This document shows, one piece after another, positions 42,334 through 53,413 of a DNA stretch of 64,000 nucleotides. The stretch's first letter is position 1. Each line of letters begins with the position of its first letter. Origin of the DNA: Vibrio navarrensis (GTDB lineage Bacteria; Pseudomonadota; Gammaproteobacteria; Enterobacterales; Vibrionaceae); contig NZ_CP065217.1 in the NCBI RefSeq assembly GCF_015767675.1, positions 434,001 through 498,000 on the forward strand. Direction: 5' to 3'. Position numbers and translations under genes: made by a program. The notes beneath the pieces were generated by a model. The model did no database searches. It had not been told where the DNA came from and worked only from the letters and a program-made list of their open reading frames with translations.

Positions 42334-43797
42334 ATGACGATTCAACATACGCAAGATTTAGCCCAAATCCGAGCCATGGTGCCAGAGATGCGCCGTGTGA
42401 AGTCTATCCACTTCATTGGGATTGGTGGTGCGGGGATGAGCGGCATCGCGGAAGTCCTCTTGAATGAAGGCTACCAAATCACCGGCTCTGACATAGCAGA
42501 AAATGCGGTGACTGAACGTTTGGCGCAAAAAGGGGCCAAGGTATTTATCGGCCACCAAGCCAGTAATATTGACCAAGCGAGTGTCGTGGTGGTTTCAACG
42601 GCCATCAACGAGGCGAATCCAGAAGTGAAAGCCGCTCGTGAAGCGCGTATTCCGATTGTGCGCCGTGCTGAAATGCTGGCGGAGCTGATGCGTTTTCGTC
42701 ATGGCATTGCGGTTGCGGGCACGCACGGTAAAACCACCACCACGGCGTTAGTGACACAAATTTACTCAGAAGCGGGGCTCGATCCGACGTTTGTCAACGG
42801 CGGATTAGTTAAAAGCGCAGGCACCAACGCGCGTTTGGGTTCAAGCCGCATCTTGATCGCCGAAGCCGATGAAAGCGATGCCTCTTTTTTGCACTTGCAG
42901 CCGATGGTCAGCATCGTCACCAATATTGAAGCCGATCATATGGACACCTATGGCGGCGATTTTGAAACATTGAAGCAGACTTTCATCGATTTTCTACACA
43001 ATTTACCGTTTTACGGACAGGCGATAGTCTGCATTGATGATCCGGTGATCCGTGAGCTAATCCCAAAAATTAGCCGCCAAGTGATCACCTACGGTTTTTC
43101 ATCAGACGCCGATGTGCGTATCGAAAACTATCGTCAAAACGGGCAGCAAGGCAAATTTACCGTGGTGCGTAAAGATCGCGCTAATCTGGATATCACCTTG
43201 AACATTCCGGGACGCCACAATGCCCTCAACGCTTCAGCGGCGATTGCGGTGGCAACCGAAGACGATATTAGCGATGACGCGATCTTGGCCGCAATGATTG
43301 GCACGCAAGGAACCGGTCGTCGTTTTGAGCACCTCGGCGAATTTGAAACAGGCAATGGCAGCGCCATGCTGGTGGATGACTATGGCCATCACCCGACAGA
43401 GGTCGGAGTAACGATCAACGCTGCGCGCAATGGCTGGCAGGAGAAACGCCTGGTGATGATTTTCCAGCCGCATCGCTATAGCCGCACTCGTGATCTCTAT
43501 GATGACTTTGCCAACGTGCTGGAACAGGTTGATGTGCTGATTATGCTGGATGTCTATGCCGCCGGAGAAAAGCCGATCGCGGGAGCCGATGGTCGTGCGC
43601 TCTGTCGCACCATTCGCAGCCGTGGCAAATTGGATCCGATTTTCGTTCCCGACTCGGCCCTGCTTCCGTCAGTGCTTGCGAATGTACTGCAAGATGGCGA
43701 TCTGGTGCTGGCACAAGGTGCAGGCGATGTTGGCAAAGTCGCTAGACATCTCGCCGCGTTGGAATTGAATATCGCGAAAATGAAATCATTGGCATAA
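42334..43797 (+). CDS. murC: UDP-MurNAc:L-alanine ligase MurC
   Basis: Starts the peptide stem by adding L-alanine. 487 residues; [17 protein letters not shown] at the N terminus, P-loop [11 protein letters not shown] near residue 129, and [10 protein letters not shown]. Followed by a 189-bp gap with a promoter instead of the ddl gene that many relatives have here. Confidence 0.97.
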   Translation: MTIQHTQDLAQIRAMVPEMRRVKSIHFIGIGGAGMSGIAEVLLNEGYQITGSDIAENAVTERLAQKGAKVFIGHQASNIDQASVVVVSTAINEANPEVKAAREARIPIVRRAEMLAELMRFRHGIAVAGTHGKTTTTALVTQIYSEAGLDPTFVNGGLVKSAGTNARLGSSRILIAEADESDASFLHLQPMVSIVTNIEADHMDTYGGDFETLKQTFIDFLHNLPFYGQAIVCIDDPVIRELIPKISRQVITYGFSSDADVRIENYRQNGQQGKFTVVRKDRANLDITLNIPGRHNALNASAAIAVATEDDISDDAILAAMIGTQGTGRRFEHLGEFETGNGSAMLVDDYGHHPTEVGVTINAARNGWQEKRLVMIFQPHRYSRTRDLYDDFANVLEQVDVLIMLDVYAAGEKPIAGADGRALCRTIRSRGKLDPIFVPDSALLPSVLANVLQDGDLVLAQGAGDVGKVARHLAALELNIAKMKSLA

Positions 43798-43876
43798 ATA
43801 GTGGGTATAAATACACAGAGCCGAACGAGGATCGCGGATTTCCGATAACTTGGTTGCGATTTCTTATTATCAGTAT

Positions 43877-43904
43877 TTGATAGTTTATCAGAGCTCAGTA
43901 TAAT
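43877..43904 (+). promoter_or_regulatory. Sigma-70 promoter for ftsQ-ftsA-ftsZ
   Basis: TTGATA (43877-43882), 16 bp, perfect TATAAT (43899-43904). Located in the murC-ftsQ gap, so ftsQAZ can be transcribed apart from the upstream cell-wall genes. Confidence 0.72.
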
Positions 43905-43986
43905 CCCAAGGTTAAAGTGCTTGCTTTTCGTATCGCGAATATACAGAGAGAAAAGTCTAACTAAACTCAGTCAGGAAGCGCAAACT

Positions 43987-44772
43987 TTGACGGAACTGAC
44001 AGTCGATGACGTTGATTTTCAACGCGAAAATCGGATAAATAAAACGCCTCATATTATTGGCGCTCTGTTTTTGGCCGTCGTTGTTACGTTAATTGGCTCG
44101 ATTTTATATTCAACATTAAGTTGGATGTGGGACGATCAGCGTCTACCGTTGTCAAAAATGATCCTACAAGGTGATTTGCGCTATGTGACACAAGAAAATG
44201 TGCAACGTGCGCTCGCTCGTATTGATCACATCGGCACTTTTATGTCGCAAGATGTCGATGTGTTGCAACAAAGTGTAGAAGCATTGCCTTGGGTTGCTCA
44301 TGCCGCCGTTCGTAAGCAGTGGCCAGATACCGTAAAAGTGTATCTGACGGAACATAGAGCCGAAGCTATTTGGAATGGTAACGCGCTGCTTAATGAACAT
44401 GGCATGGTTTTTGATGGTGATATTGCCCAATTAACAGAAGATAAAGTGAAACTTTATGGTCCAGTCGCTAGCGGTCCAGAAGTGCTCAATGTCTATCGGG
44501 AAATCAGTCCCGAATTTGCAAAATTGGATTTATCGATATCATCGTTAGTGCTCAATGATCGCAGAGCTTGGCAAATTATTCTGGATAACGGTATTCGGCT
44601 AGAGCTTGGCAAAGAATCGTTAGCGGAACGAGTAGCGAGGTTTTTCTCGCTTTACCGCCAGCTAGGTAGTCAGGCGAAGAAGGTCAGCTATGTCGACCTC
44701 AGGTATGATACGGGAGCTGCCGTTGGTTGGTTCCCAGAACAAGAGTTAGGACAAGAGAACACAGATGACTAA
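43987..44772 (+). CDS. ftsQ: Cell division protein FtsQ
   Basis: Bitopic divisome scaffold that recruits FtsL-FtsB. About 261 residues from the chosen start: short cytoplasmic N terminus, one membrane helix (about 25-45, IIGALFLAVVVTLIGSILY), a POTRA domain (about 60-130, beginning LSKMILQGDLRYVTQENVQ), then the beta domain. The frame is open from a TTG at 43921, but that would add 22 residues without a ribosome binding site. The TTG at 43987 has AGGAAG upstream. Ends inside the ftsA start. Start choice is moderately sure. Confidence 0.88.
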   Translation: MTELTVDDVDFQRENRINKTPHIIGALFLAVVVTLIGSILYSTLSWMWDDQRLPLSKMILQGDLRYVTQENVQRALARIDHIGTFMSQDVDVLQQSVEALPWVAHAAVRKQWPDTVKVYLTEHRAEAIWNGNALLNEHGMVFDGDIAQLTEDKVKLYGPVASGPEVLNVYREISPEFAKLDLSISSLVLNDRRAWQIILDNGIRLELGKESLAERVARFFSLYRQLGSQAKKVSYVDLRYDTGAAVGWFPEQELGQENTDD

Positions 44773-46027
44773 GACCGCGGATGATAATCTTATTGTTGGT
44801 CTTGATATAGGCACTGCAAGCGTATTAGCTCTGGTAGGTGAAATACTGCCTGATGGTCAAATCAATATCATAGGTGCGGGAAGTAGCCCGTCGCGTGGTA
44901 TGGATAAAGGCGGCGTGAACGATCTTGAATCTGTGGTGAAATCGGTACAGAGGGCGATTGATCAGGCCGAATTAATGGCTGAGTGCCAAATCAGCAACGT
45001 ATTTATCTCTTTGTCGGGAAAACATATTGCCAGCCGTATCGAAAAAGGTATGGGAACAATATCTGACGAAGAAGTCTCACAGGAAGATATGGATCGTGCT
45101 ATACATACTGCAAAATCCATAAAAATCGGTGATGAACAGCGTATCTTGCATGTGATTCCGCAAGAGTTCACCATTGACTATCAGGAAGGTATTAAAAATC
45201 CACTGGGTTTGTCTGGGGTGAGAATGGAGGTTAGTGTACATCTGATCTCCTGTCACAGTGACATGGCGCGCAACATCATCAAAGCCGTTGAGCGTTGCGG
45301 GTTAAAAGTGGAGCAATTAGTGTTTTCAGGGCTTGCGGCAAGTAATGCGGTGATCACTGAAGACGAAAGAGAGCTCGGCGTTTGTGTGGTCGACATTGGT
45401 GCAGGCACCATGGATGTTGCCATCTGGACGGGAGGGGCGCTGCGCCACACCGAAGTGTTCTCTTACGCGGGCAACGCGGTGACTAGCGATATTGCTTTTG
45501 CATTTGGTACGCCGGTTAGCGATGCTGAAGAGATAAAAGTGAAGTATGGCTGCGCGCTGAGCGAACTGGTCAGCAAAGACGACACCGTTAACGTACCGAG
45601 TGTCGGAGGTAGACCATCGCGAAGCTTACAGCGTCAAACGCTGTCGGAAGTGATCGAGCCGCGCTACACAGAATTAATGGGTTTGGTTAACCAGACCATA
45701 GAAACGGTGCAATTAAAGCTCCGTCAGGACGGCATCAAGCACCATTTAGCAGCAGGTGTGGTCCTAACGGGCGGTGCAGCCCAAATCGAAGGATTGGTTG
45801 AATGTGCGGAACGCGTTTTCCGCAATCAAGTTCGCGTTGGTAAACCGCTGGAAGTGAGTGGTTTAACCGATTATGTAAAGGAGCCGTATCATTCCACGGC
45901 TGTTGGATTACTTCATTACGCACGTGATATGCGAGCCAGTGATGATAGTGACTACAACGAGCCCAAACGTTCGGCGGTCACTGGCTTGTTTGGCAAGCTG
46001 CGTAATTGGATACAAAAAGAGTTTTAA
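44765..46027 (+). CDS. ftsA: Cell division protein FtsA
   Basis: Actin-like ATPase that tethers FtsZ to the membrane. 420 residues: phosphate loop VGLDIGTASV, second ATP loop VVDIGAGTMDVAI, adenosine loop VLTGGAAQIEG, and a C-terminal amphipathic helix (LFGKLRNWIQKEF) that serves as the membrane-targeting sequence. Overlaps ftsQ by eight bases; ftsZ starts 32 bp downstream. Confidence 0.97.
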   Translation: MTKTADDNLIVGLDIGTASVLALVGEILPDGQINIIGAGSSPSRGMDKGGVNDLESVVKSVQRAIDQAELMAECQISNVFISLSGKHIASRIEKGMGTISDEEVSQEDMDRAIHTAKSIKIGDEQRILHVIPQEFTIDYQEGIKNPLGLSGVRMEVSVHLISCHSDMARNIIKAVERCGLKVEQLVFSGLAASNAVITEDERELGVCVVDIGAGTMDVAIWTGGALRHTEVFSYAGNAVTSDIAFAFGTPVSDAEEIKVKYGCALSELVSKDDTVNVPSVGGRPSRSLQRQTLSEVIEPRYTELMGLVNQTIETVQLKLRQDGIKHHLAAGVVLTGGAAQIEGLVECAERVFRNQVRVGKPLEVSGLTDYVKEPYHSTAVGLLHYARDMRASDDSDYNEPKRSAVTGLFGKLRNWIQKEF

Positions 46028-46059
46028 CCTGAGAGTTGCAGGAAAAACGGAGATAACAC

Positions 46060-47256
46060 ATGTTTGAACCGATGATGGAAATGTCTGACGATGCTGTAAT
46101 TAAAGTCGTTGGGGTTGGCGGTGGCGGCGGTAACGCTGTAGAGCACATGGTGCGTGAATCCATCGAAGGCGTGGAATTCATCAGCGTCAACACTGATGCA
46201 CAAGCGCTTCGCAAGACGAGTGTGGGTAACGTAATCCAAATCGGTGGCAACATCACCAAAGGTTTGGGAGCAGGCGCAAATCCACAAGTAGGTCGTGACG
46301 CAGCTCTAGAAGACAAAGAAAGAATTAAAGAAGTACTCGATGGTGCCGATATGGTATTTATCGCAGCTGGTATGGGCGGTGGTACCGGAACTGGTGCAGC
46401 GCCAGTGATTGCTGAAGTCGCGAAGGAATTGGGTATTCTGACCGTTGCTGTTGTGACCAAGCCGTTTAGCTTTGAAGGTAAAAAACGTTTAGCGTTTGCA
46501 GAACAAGGCATCGACGAGCTATCGAAACACGTTGACTCGCTGATCACCATTCCAAACGAGAAATTGTTAAAGGTGCTTGGTCGTGGTGTCACCCTTTTGG
46601 AAGCTTTTGCTAGCGCGAATGACGTACTAAAAAATGCAGTTCAGGGTATCGCAGAGCTGATTACGCGCCCAGGCATGATTAACGTCGACTTTGCAGACGT
46701 ACGTACAGTGATGTCTGAAATGGGTCACGCCATGATGGGTAGCGGTATCGCTAAAGGTGAAGACCGAGCAGAAGAGGCCGCTGAAATGGCGATTTCTAGC
46801 CCGCTTCTTGAAGATATCGATCTTGCTGGCGCTCGTGGTGTTCTGGTGAACATTACGGCGGGTCTGGATATGCGTCTGGATGAGTTCGAGACAGTTGGTA
46901 ACACGGTCAAAGCGTTTGCTTCGGATAATGCCACTGTGGTTATCGGTACTTCTCTAGACCCAGACATGGCAGACGAAATCCGCGTTACCGTTGTAGCGAC
47001 AGGCATTGGCAACGACAAGAAACCAGACATTACCTTGGTTTCTGGTGGTAAAGCCAAAGTTGCTCAACCTGTCGTCGCAGCGAAAGTGGAAGAGAAACCG
47101 GCACAGAGTATGCAGGAGAGAGCTCAGGTTGCTCCTCAGCCATCCGCGCCAGTCTCGTCTTCCCAAAACTCTGGCAGCCAGAATACGGCGCCGAAGCCAG
47201 AGAAAGAGAGCGGCTACTTGGATATTCCGGCATTTTTACGTCGTCAGGCTGATTAA
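46060..47256 (+). CDS. ftsZ: Cell division GTPase FtsZ
   Basis: Tubulin-like GTPase that forms the Z ring. 398 residues; the GTP signature GGGTGTG lies at 106-112, the T7 synergy-loop region is intact ([11 protein letters not shown]), and a variable proline/serine/glutamine-rich linker (about 320-380) leads to the conserved C-terminal peptide [11 protein letters not shown], which binds FtsA and ZipA. GGAG precedes the ATG. Confidence 0.98.
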   Translation: MFEPMMEMSDDAVIKVVGVGGGGGNAVEHMVRESIEGVEFISVNTDAQALRKTSVGNVIQIGGNITKGLGAGANPQVGRDAALEDKERIKEVLDGADMVFIAAGMGGGTGTGAAPVIAEVAKELGILTVAVVTKPFSFEGKKRLAFAEQGIDELSKHVDSLITIPNEKLLKVLGRGVTLLEAFASANDVLKNAVQGIAELITRPGMINVDFADVRTVMSEMGHAMMGSGIAKGEDRAEEAAEMAISSPLLEDIDLAGARGVLVNITAGLDMRLDEFETVGNTVKAFASDNATVVIGTSLDPDMADEIRVTVVATGIGNDKKPDITLVSGGKAKVAQPVVAAKVEEKPAQSMQERAQVAPQPSAPVSSSQNSGSQNTAPKPEKESGYLDIPAFLRRQAD

Positions 47257-47270
47257 TACCCAAGCACAAT

Positions 47271-47324
47271 TTGACACTGTTCAGAATTGTGGTAGCATTC
47301 ACGGTCGGTGTACTATACGACCGT
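47271..47324 (+). promoter_or_regulatory. lpxC promoter and leader hairpin
   Basis: TTGACA (47271-47276), 16 bp, TAGCAT (47293-47298) form a likely promoter in the ftsZ-lpxC gap. Just downstream, ACGGTCG (47301-47307) pairs with CGACCGT (47318-47324) and is followed by GTTTTGT. The hairpin would sit at the 5' end of the lpxC mRNA and could also slow transcription coming from ftsZ. Confidence 0.55.
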
Positions 47325-47354
47325 GTTTTGTAGCACTTTTATCGAGGCAAGCAG

Positions 47355-48272
47355 ATGATCAGACAACGTACTCTGAAGGAAATGGTGAAAACAACTGGTG
47401 TGGGTCTCCACTCTGGTCGTAAAGTCACATTGACTCTTCGCCCTGCCGCTGCAAATACCGGTATTATTTATCGTCGTACGGATCTGAATCCGCCAGTCGA
47501 TTTTCCAGCAGATCCGGCTTCGGTCCGTGACACCATGCTGTGTACCGCACTAGTGAGTGATGACGGTGTTCGCATATCAACTGTTGAACATCTAAACGCC
47601 GCACTGGCGGGAATGGGCATCGACAACGTGATCGTTGAAGTCGACGCACCTGAAATTCCCATTATGGATGGCAGCGCGAGTCCATTTGTTTATCTGCTAC
47701 AGCAAGCGGGTATTGAATTCCAAAATGCGGCAAAGCGTTTTATTCGAATCAAGAAACCTGTACGTTTCGAAGATGGCGATAAATGGGCTGAGTTTGTCCC
47801 ATTTAATGGCTTCCGCATGGATTTTGAGATCGACTTTAACCATCCAGCCATTGAGTCTGACGAGCAACGTTTGTTGTTTGATTTCTCTTCGCAAGGCTTT
47901 GTACGTGAAATTTCTCGTGCTCGTACCTTCGGCTTTATGCGTGACATTGAGTACCTTCAATCGCAAAACCTCGTCTTGGGTGGCAGTTTTGATAACGCTA
48001 TCGTACTGGATGATTACCGCATCCTAAACGAAGAAGGCTTGCGTTTTGAGAACGAGTTTGTGACTCATAAAGTTCTAGACGCGATTGGCGATCTTTACAT
48101 GTGTGGTCACGCGATTATTGGCGAGTTCCGCGCTTACAAATCAGGGCACGGTTTAAACAACCAATTGTTGCGTGCAGTACTGGCAGATCAAGAAGCGTGG
48201 GAATGGACTACCTTCGAAGAAGAAGCGGGTTCACCGGTTGCCTTTGCTGAACCAAATATGGTTTTCGCGTAA
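47355..48272 (+). CDS. lpxC: UDP-3-O-acyl-N-acetylglucosamine deacetylase LpxC
   Basis: Zinc enzyme for the committed step of lipid A synthesis. 305 residues. The zinc ligands His79 (VEHLNA), His238 and Asp242 (HKVLDAIGD) and catalytic His265 (SGHGLNN) are all present. The C-terminal tail (ending EPNMVFA) is of the kind FtsH recognises for degradation in E. coli. Last gene of the dcw run, followed by a terminator. Confidence 0.97.
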   Translation: MIRQRTLKEMVKTTGVGLHSGRKVTLTLRPAAANTGIIYRRTDLNPPVDFPADPASVRDTMLCTALVSDDGVRISTVEHLNAALAGMGIDNVIVEVDAPEIPIMDGSASPFVYLLQQAGIEFQNAAKRFIRIKKPVRFEDGDKWAEFVPFNGFRMDFEIDFNHPAIESDEQRLLFDFSSQGFVREISRARTFGFMRDIEYLQSQNLVLGGSFDNAIVLDDYRILNEEGLRFENEFVTHKVLDAIGDLYMCGHAIIGEFRAYKSGHGLNNQLLRAVLADQEAWEWTTFEEEAGSPVAFAEPNMVFA

Positions 48273-48291
48273 GAGCTACTCAATCGAAATA

Positions 48292-48320
48292 AAAAAGCCA
48301 GACACCTCGTCTGGCTTTTT
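48292..48320 (+). terminator. Terminator after lpxC
   Basis: AAAAAGCCAGAC (48292-48303) pairs with GTCTGGCTTTTT (48309-48320), loop ACCTC. Ends the dcw transcript. Confidence 0.92.
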
Positions 48321-48371
48321 GCTATTTCGCTACCTATCTATACTTTTGTTTCTATACTTTTATCTGTACTT

Positions 48372-48777
48372 CCATACGGACTCATTTACCTCACCGAGGT
48401 GGCGAAGTATGTTGTTCCATAGTTTGATGGTGCTACTGGCGAGCAAGGAACAAATAAATGACACGAATATTTGCCGCATGGCAATCTACTGCCGTACCTA
48501 TTGGCAAAACTGAGCTCCGGGGCAGGTTGAAGTGCAGAATATCGGGTATGTGATGGCAACGTCTTCGATGGGATGCTTCACTCGAACGGTGAGATCGCAT
48601 GACGAGTCACCATTAATCTGCGCAATAAATGCACTGTAAGTTGCTTATTAACTAGAGCTCAAGGAACTTTCGCTTGATTTAGGTGCTGAATCCTCCACCA
48701 ATATCATTAAAAACTTCAAAGCGCTTCAAACAATTGGGGTTAACAATGGTGGTAAAAAAGAAAAATCCTTACACTAG
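48372..48777 (+). pseudogene. Decayed phage terminase small-subunit-like fragment
   Basis: The 613-bp stretch between the lpxC terminator and secA has no intact gene, but one frame reads as a broken protein. Segments in order: YLTEVAKYVV (frame from 48372), a frameshift near 48417, then MVLLASKEQINDTNICRMAIYCRTYWQN, stop (48511), EVQNIGYVMATSSMG...SPLICAINAL, stop (48637), stop (48649), LELKELSLDLGAESSTNI, ending at a stop at 48775. The order LT..AK, D..xxYCxxY, NGYV-like, P.I..xN.A, EL..LG resembles P27-family terminase small subunits. The match is from memory of the family pattern, not a search. Nothing else is evident in the gap. Confidence 0.5.
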
Positions 48778-48933
48778 GCAGCATTATTTCCAATTTTAGT
48801 CTTGAAAATCCTACCTGACAGTACAATATCTGAGTTACATGATTTATCTCAGTATCCTTAGTTTAAGACTGGTAGAGACTGAAGGCATTTATCGTAGATC
48901 ACAGATGATCTAACAAAGAGAGATTCATAACAA

Positions 48934-51657
48934 ATGATAACTAAGCTACTGACAAAGGTTATTGGTAGTCGCAACGATAGAACACTGCGTCGCCTTAGAA
49001 AGATTGTTAAAGAGATCAACAATTACGAGCCAACGTTTGAGGCTCTGTCTGATGAAGAATTAAAAGCAAAAACCGTTGAATTCCGCCAACGTCTTGAACA
49101 GGGCGAAACGCTTGACCAACTGCTGCCTGAGGCATTTGCGACGGTGCGCGAAGCGTCAAAACGAGTTTATGGTATGCGCCACTTTGATGTACAGCTCATT
49201 GGTGGCATGGTGCTCAATTCGGGACAAATTGCAGAAATGCGTACCGGTGAAGGTAAAACACTGACGGCGACATTACCTGCTTACCTGAATGCCCTGCCTG
49301 GAAGAGGTGTTCATATTGTTACTGTTAACGATTATCTTGCCAAGCGTGATGCTGAGACCAACCGACCACTATTTGAATTCCTAGGCATGACCGTTGGCGT
49401 CAATGTTCCTAACATGCCACATCCGGCGAAGAAAGAAGCCTATCAAGCAGACATTCTTTACGGTACTAACAACGAATTTGGTTTTGACTACCTACGTGAC
49501 AACATGGCGTTTCGCAATGAAGACCGTGTGCAACGTGCGCGTTTCTTTGCGGTGGTCGATGAAGTGGACTCGATCCTGATTGATGAAGCACGTACGCCGC
49601 TGATTATTTCTGGTCCTGCGGAAGACAGTTCTGAGCTGTACACGCGGATCAATGCGCTCATTCCGCTGCTGCAAAAGCAGGACAAAGAAGACAGCGAAGA
49701 GTACCGTGGCGATGGTCACTACACCGTGGATGAGAAGTCCAAGCAAGTTCACTTGACTGAAACCGGGCAAGAGTTTGTTGAAGAGCTGATGGTGAAAAAT
49801 GGCTTGATGGAAGAGGGTGATACACTGTATTCACCAACCAATATCAGCCTCTTGCATCACGTTAATGCTGCGCTTCGTGCCCATGTTCTGTTTGAGAAGA
49901 ATGTCGATTACATCGTCAATGACGACGGCGAAGTGGTGATCGTTGACGAACACACCGGCCGTACTATGCCAGGTCGTCGTTGGTCTGAAGGTCTTCACCA
50001 AGCGGTTGAAGCGAAAGAAGGCGTTAAGATCCAAAACGAAAACCAGACCTTGGCTTCGATTACATTCCAGAACTACTTCCGCTTGTATGAAAAACTGTCG
50101 GGCATGACAGGTACCGCAGATACCGAGGCATTCGAATTTCAGCAAATCTATGGTTTGGAAACTGTGGTTATTCCAACCAACAAACCAATGATCCGTAACG
50201 ATATGCCAGATGTGGTTTACCGCACTGAAGCGGAGAAATTTGCTGCAATCATTGAAGACATCAAAGAACGCGTTGAAAAAGGTCAACCGGTTCTGGTGGG
50301 TACGGTGTCAATCGAAAAATCAGAGCTTTTGTCCAACGCGCTGAAGAAAGCCAAGATCAAACACAACGTGTTGAACGCCAAGTTCCATGAGAAAGAAGCG
50401 GAAATCGTCGCCGAAGCAGGTAAACCAGGGGCTGTGACCATCGCGACCAACATGGCCGGACGTGGTACCGACATCGTGTTGGGTGGCAGTTGGCAAGCAA
50501 AAGTTGAACAGATGGACAACCCAAGCCAAGCGCAGATTGAGGCTATCAAAGCGGAATGGAAAATCGTTCATGACCAAGTGCTAGACGCGGGTGGCCTACA
50601 CATTATTGGCACCGAACGTCATGAATCTCGTCGTATCGATAACCAGTTGCGTGGCCGTTCTGGTCGTCAAGGTGATGCTGGCTCTTCACGTTTCTATCTG
50701 TCGATGGAAGATTCCCTGTTGCGTATTTTCACCTCTGATCGCATGGCGGCCTTGATTCAAAGCGGCATGGAAGAGGGTGAAGCAATCGAATCGAAAATGT
50801 TGTCTCGCTCGATTGAAAAAGCGCAACGTAAAGTGGAAGGGCGCAACTTCGATATCCGTAAGCAATTGCTGGAATACGACGATGTGGCCAACGACCAACG
50901 TAAAGTGGTGTACGAGCTGCGCGATGAGTTGATGGGCTCTGATGACATCAGCGAAATGCTTGAGCACAATCGTGTTGATGTACTGAATAATGTGATTGAT
51001 GAGTACATTCCTCCGCAATCATTGGAAGACATGTGGGATCTGCTTGGCCTGCAAGAGCGCTTGAAGAACGATTTCGACCTCGATGCGCCAGTGAAACAGT
51101 GGTTGGAGCAGGACGATAAACTGTATGAAGAAGCGCTACGCGATAAAATCATCGATCTCGCGGTAGAAGTCTACAAAGCGAAAGAAGAAGTGGTCGGTGC
51201 ACAAGTGCTGCGCAACTTCGAAAAATCAGTGATGCTGCAAACGCTAGATACCTTGTGGAAAGAGCATTTGGCGGCGATGGATCACTTGCGTCAAGGGATC
51301 CATCTGCGTGGTTATGCGCAGAAGAACCCAAAACAGGAATACAAGCGTGAGTCGTTCGAGCTGTTTGAAGGTTTACTGGAAACACTTAAATCTGACGTGA
51401 TTATGATCTTGTCAAAAGTGCGCGTTCAACAACAAGAAGAAGTGGAACGTATGGAAGCCCAGCGCCGAGCGCAAGCAGAAGAAGCGGCTCGCCGAGCACA
51501 AGCGCAACACGCTGCGGCAGATAACCCACTGGCAGAGGGCGATGAGCACGTTTCTCATCAACCAGCAGTGCGCGATGAGCGTAAAGTTGGACGTAACGAA
51601 CCTTGTCCTTGTGGCAGTGGCAAGAAATACAAACAGTGTCATGGTCAGATCAACTGA
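48934..51657 (+). CDS. secA: Preprotein translocase motor ATPase SecA
   Basis: Drives proteins through SecYEG. 907 residues: Walker [16 protein letters not shown]-like [12 protein letters not shown], helicase motif [12 protein letters not shown], and the C-terminal zinc-binding tail [14 protein letters not shown] that binds SecB. No SecM-like arrest-peptide gene precedes it, unlike E. coli. A weak promoter (TTGAAA 48802-48807, CAATAT 48824-48829) is the only one I can suggest. Confidence 0.98.
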   Translation: MITKLLTKVIGSRNDRTLRRLRKIVKEINNYEPTFEALSDEELKAKTVEFRQRLEQGETLDQLLPEAFATVREASKRVYGMRHFDVQLIGGMVLNSGQIAEMRTGEGKTLTATLPAYLNALPGRGVHIVTVNDYLAKRDAETNRPLFEFLGMTVGVNVPNMPHPAKKEAYQADILYGTNNEFGFDYLRDNMAFRNEDRVQRARFFAVVDEVDSILIDEARTPLIISGPAEDSSELYTRINALIPLLQKQDKEDSEEYRGDGHYTVDEKSKQVHLTETGQEFVEELMVKNGLMEEGDTLYSPTNISLLHHVNAALRAHVLFEKNVDYIVNDDGEVVIVDEHTGRTMPGRRWSEGLHQAVEAKEGVKIQNENQTLASITFQNYFRLYEKLSGMTGTADTEAFEFQQIYGLETVVIPTNKPMIRNDMPDVVYRTEAEKFAAIIEDIKERVEKGQPVLVGTVSIEKSELLSNALKKAKIKHNVLNAKFHEKEAEIVAEAGKPGAVTIATNMAGRGTDIVLGGSWQAKVEQMDNPSQAQIEAIKAEWKIVHDQVLDAGGLHIIGTERHESRRIDNQLRGRSGRQGDAGSSRFYLSMEDSLLRIFTSDRMAALIQSGMEEGEAIESKMLSRSIEKAQRKVEGRNFDIRKQLLEYDDVANDQRKVVYELRDELMGSDDISEMLEHNRVDVLNNVIDEYIPPQSLEDMWDLLGLQERLKNDFDLDAPVKQWLEQDDKLYEEALRDKIIDLAVEVYKAKEEVVGAQVLRNFEKSVMLQTLDTLWKEHLAAMDHLRQGIHLRGYAQKNPKQEYKRESFELFEGLLETLKSDVIMILSKVRVQQQEEVERMEAQRRAQAEEAARRAQAQHAAADNPLAEGDEHVSHQPAVRDERKVGRNEPCPCGSGKKYKQCHGQIN

Positions 51658-51675
51658 TCTTGACAATATAAGTAC

Positions 51676-51703
51676 AAAGAGTCGCTTAGGCGGCTCTTTT
51701 TGT
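51676..51703 (+). terminator. Terminator after secA
   Basis: AAAGAGTCGC (51676-51685) pairs with GCGGCTCTTT (51690-51699, one G-T pair), loop TTAG, then T run. Confidence 0.85.
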
Positions 51704-51763
51704 ATCAGTGAGATATCACCCGACGATAGTAGCGGGGAACATAGAGAAAGGGGAAACGCAGCA

Positions 51764-52162
51764 ATGAAACGAATTCATATTGTCGCAGGTATTATTTTTA
51801 ATCAGGACAAAAGTGAGATTTTTATTACCAAACGACCAGATGATAAGCACAAAGGTGGCTTTTGGGAGTTTCCCGGTGGAAAAGTAAAAGTGGGTGAATC
51901 GATAGAGCAAGCACTAGCACGTGAGCTTGATGAGGAGATCGGCATTAGCGTGACTGAGCAGAGCTTGTTTGAGCACTTAGAGTACGACTATCCAGACAAG
52001 TCGTTAAAATTCGATTTTATCTGCGTACACGCCTTTGATGGTCAGCCCTACGGCAAAGAAGGCCAGCAGCATGCTTGGGTCAAAGTCACTCAGTTGAGTG
52101 ACTACGCTTTTCCCGAAGCGAACGTGCCAGTGCTGCAGAGAGTATTAAAAGAGTTTGCTTAA
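51764..52162 (+). CDS. mutT: 8-oxo-dGTP diphosphatase MutT
   Basis: Nudix enzyme of 132 residues that removes 8-oxo-dGTP from the nucleotide pool and so prevents A:T to C:G mutations. The Nudix box runs GGKVKVGES to ARELDEEIGI (about 38-60), preceded by KGGFWEFPGG as in MutT. The frame extends far upstream into secA, but the ATG at 51764 has AGGGG and a correct N terminus. The secA-mutT order is conserved with E. coli. Confidence 0.95.
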   Translation: MKRIHIVAGIIFNQDKSEIFITKRPDDKHKGGFWEFPGGKVKVGESIEQALARELDEEIGISVTEQSLFEHLEYDYPDKSLKFDFICVHAFDGQPYGKEGQQHAWVKVTQLSDYAFPEANVPVLQRVLKEFA

Positions 52163-52192
52163 TCTCTGGTCTCCCGTTGGGATTGTTGTTAG

Positions 52193-53065
<873 letters not shown>

Positions 53066-53078
53066 TTAAATAATTATG

Positions 53079-53103
53079 CGCCGGCACTTGCCGGCGTTTC
53101 TTT
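53079..53103 (+). terminator. Terminator after dapB
   Basis: CGCCGGC (53079-53085) pairs with GCCGGCG (53090-53096), loop ACTT, then a T-rich tract. Confidence 0.85.
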
Positions 53104-53233
53104 ATTTCTCGTTTTTCTTCTCTTTTATCTCTCATTGATTTCTTGTCATTTTGTTGCTTGCTTTTCTTGTGGTTTTTGTTTGTATGCATTGCTTTTTGTT
53201 TGAAGTGCCCAAAATTGACATTGTTAGTTTGTC

Positions 53234-53248
53234 GCGCAACGTTTGCGT
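53234..53248. promoter_or_regulatory. Imperfect PurR-like palindrome upstream of carA
   Basis: GCGCAACGTTTGCGT (53234-53248) resembles the PurR operator ACGCAAACGTTTGCGT with one base lost in the centre-left. The right half matches perfectly. PurR does regulate E. coli carAB from an upstream site; the one-base deletion weakens this call. Confidence 0.3.
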
Positions 53249-53413
53249 CAAAAACAAAAATGAAACTGTGATCTTGGATGATGTTTAAAAGGGGCGTTTC
53301 ATCAAACTTACATCAAAGTGCCTTTTGTGGATTAATAAACTTATACTTTTGCGGTTAATTTGTGGCTTTTTGCTCTAACTAGTCTAAATGGCAAATATGC
53401 TTGTGACTAATTG

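Noticed and set aside
45978..46592. 204-codon minus-strand ORF rich in serine, threonine and proline
   Set aside because: Antisense to ftsZ; composition is what the reverse strand of a glycine/alanine-rich gene gives.
48458..48553. 31-codon ORF with a good AAGGAA upstream, in the lpxC-secA gap, considered as a leader or arrest peptide for secA
   Set aside because: It lies inside the decayed terminase-like frame, has no signal peptide or arrest motif, and is 380 bp from secA; the ribosome binding site is probably chance.
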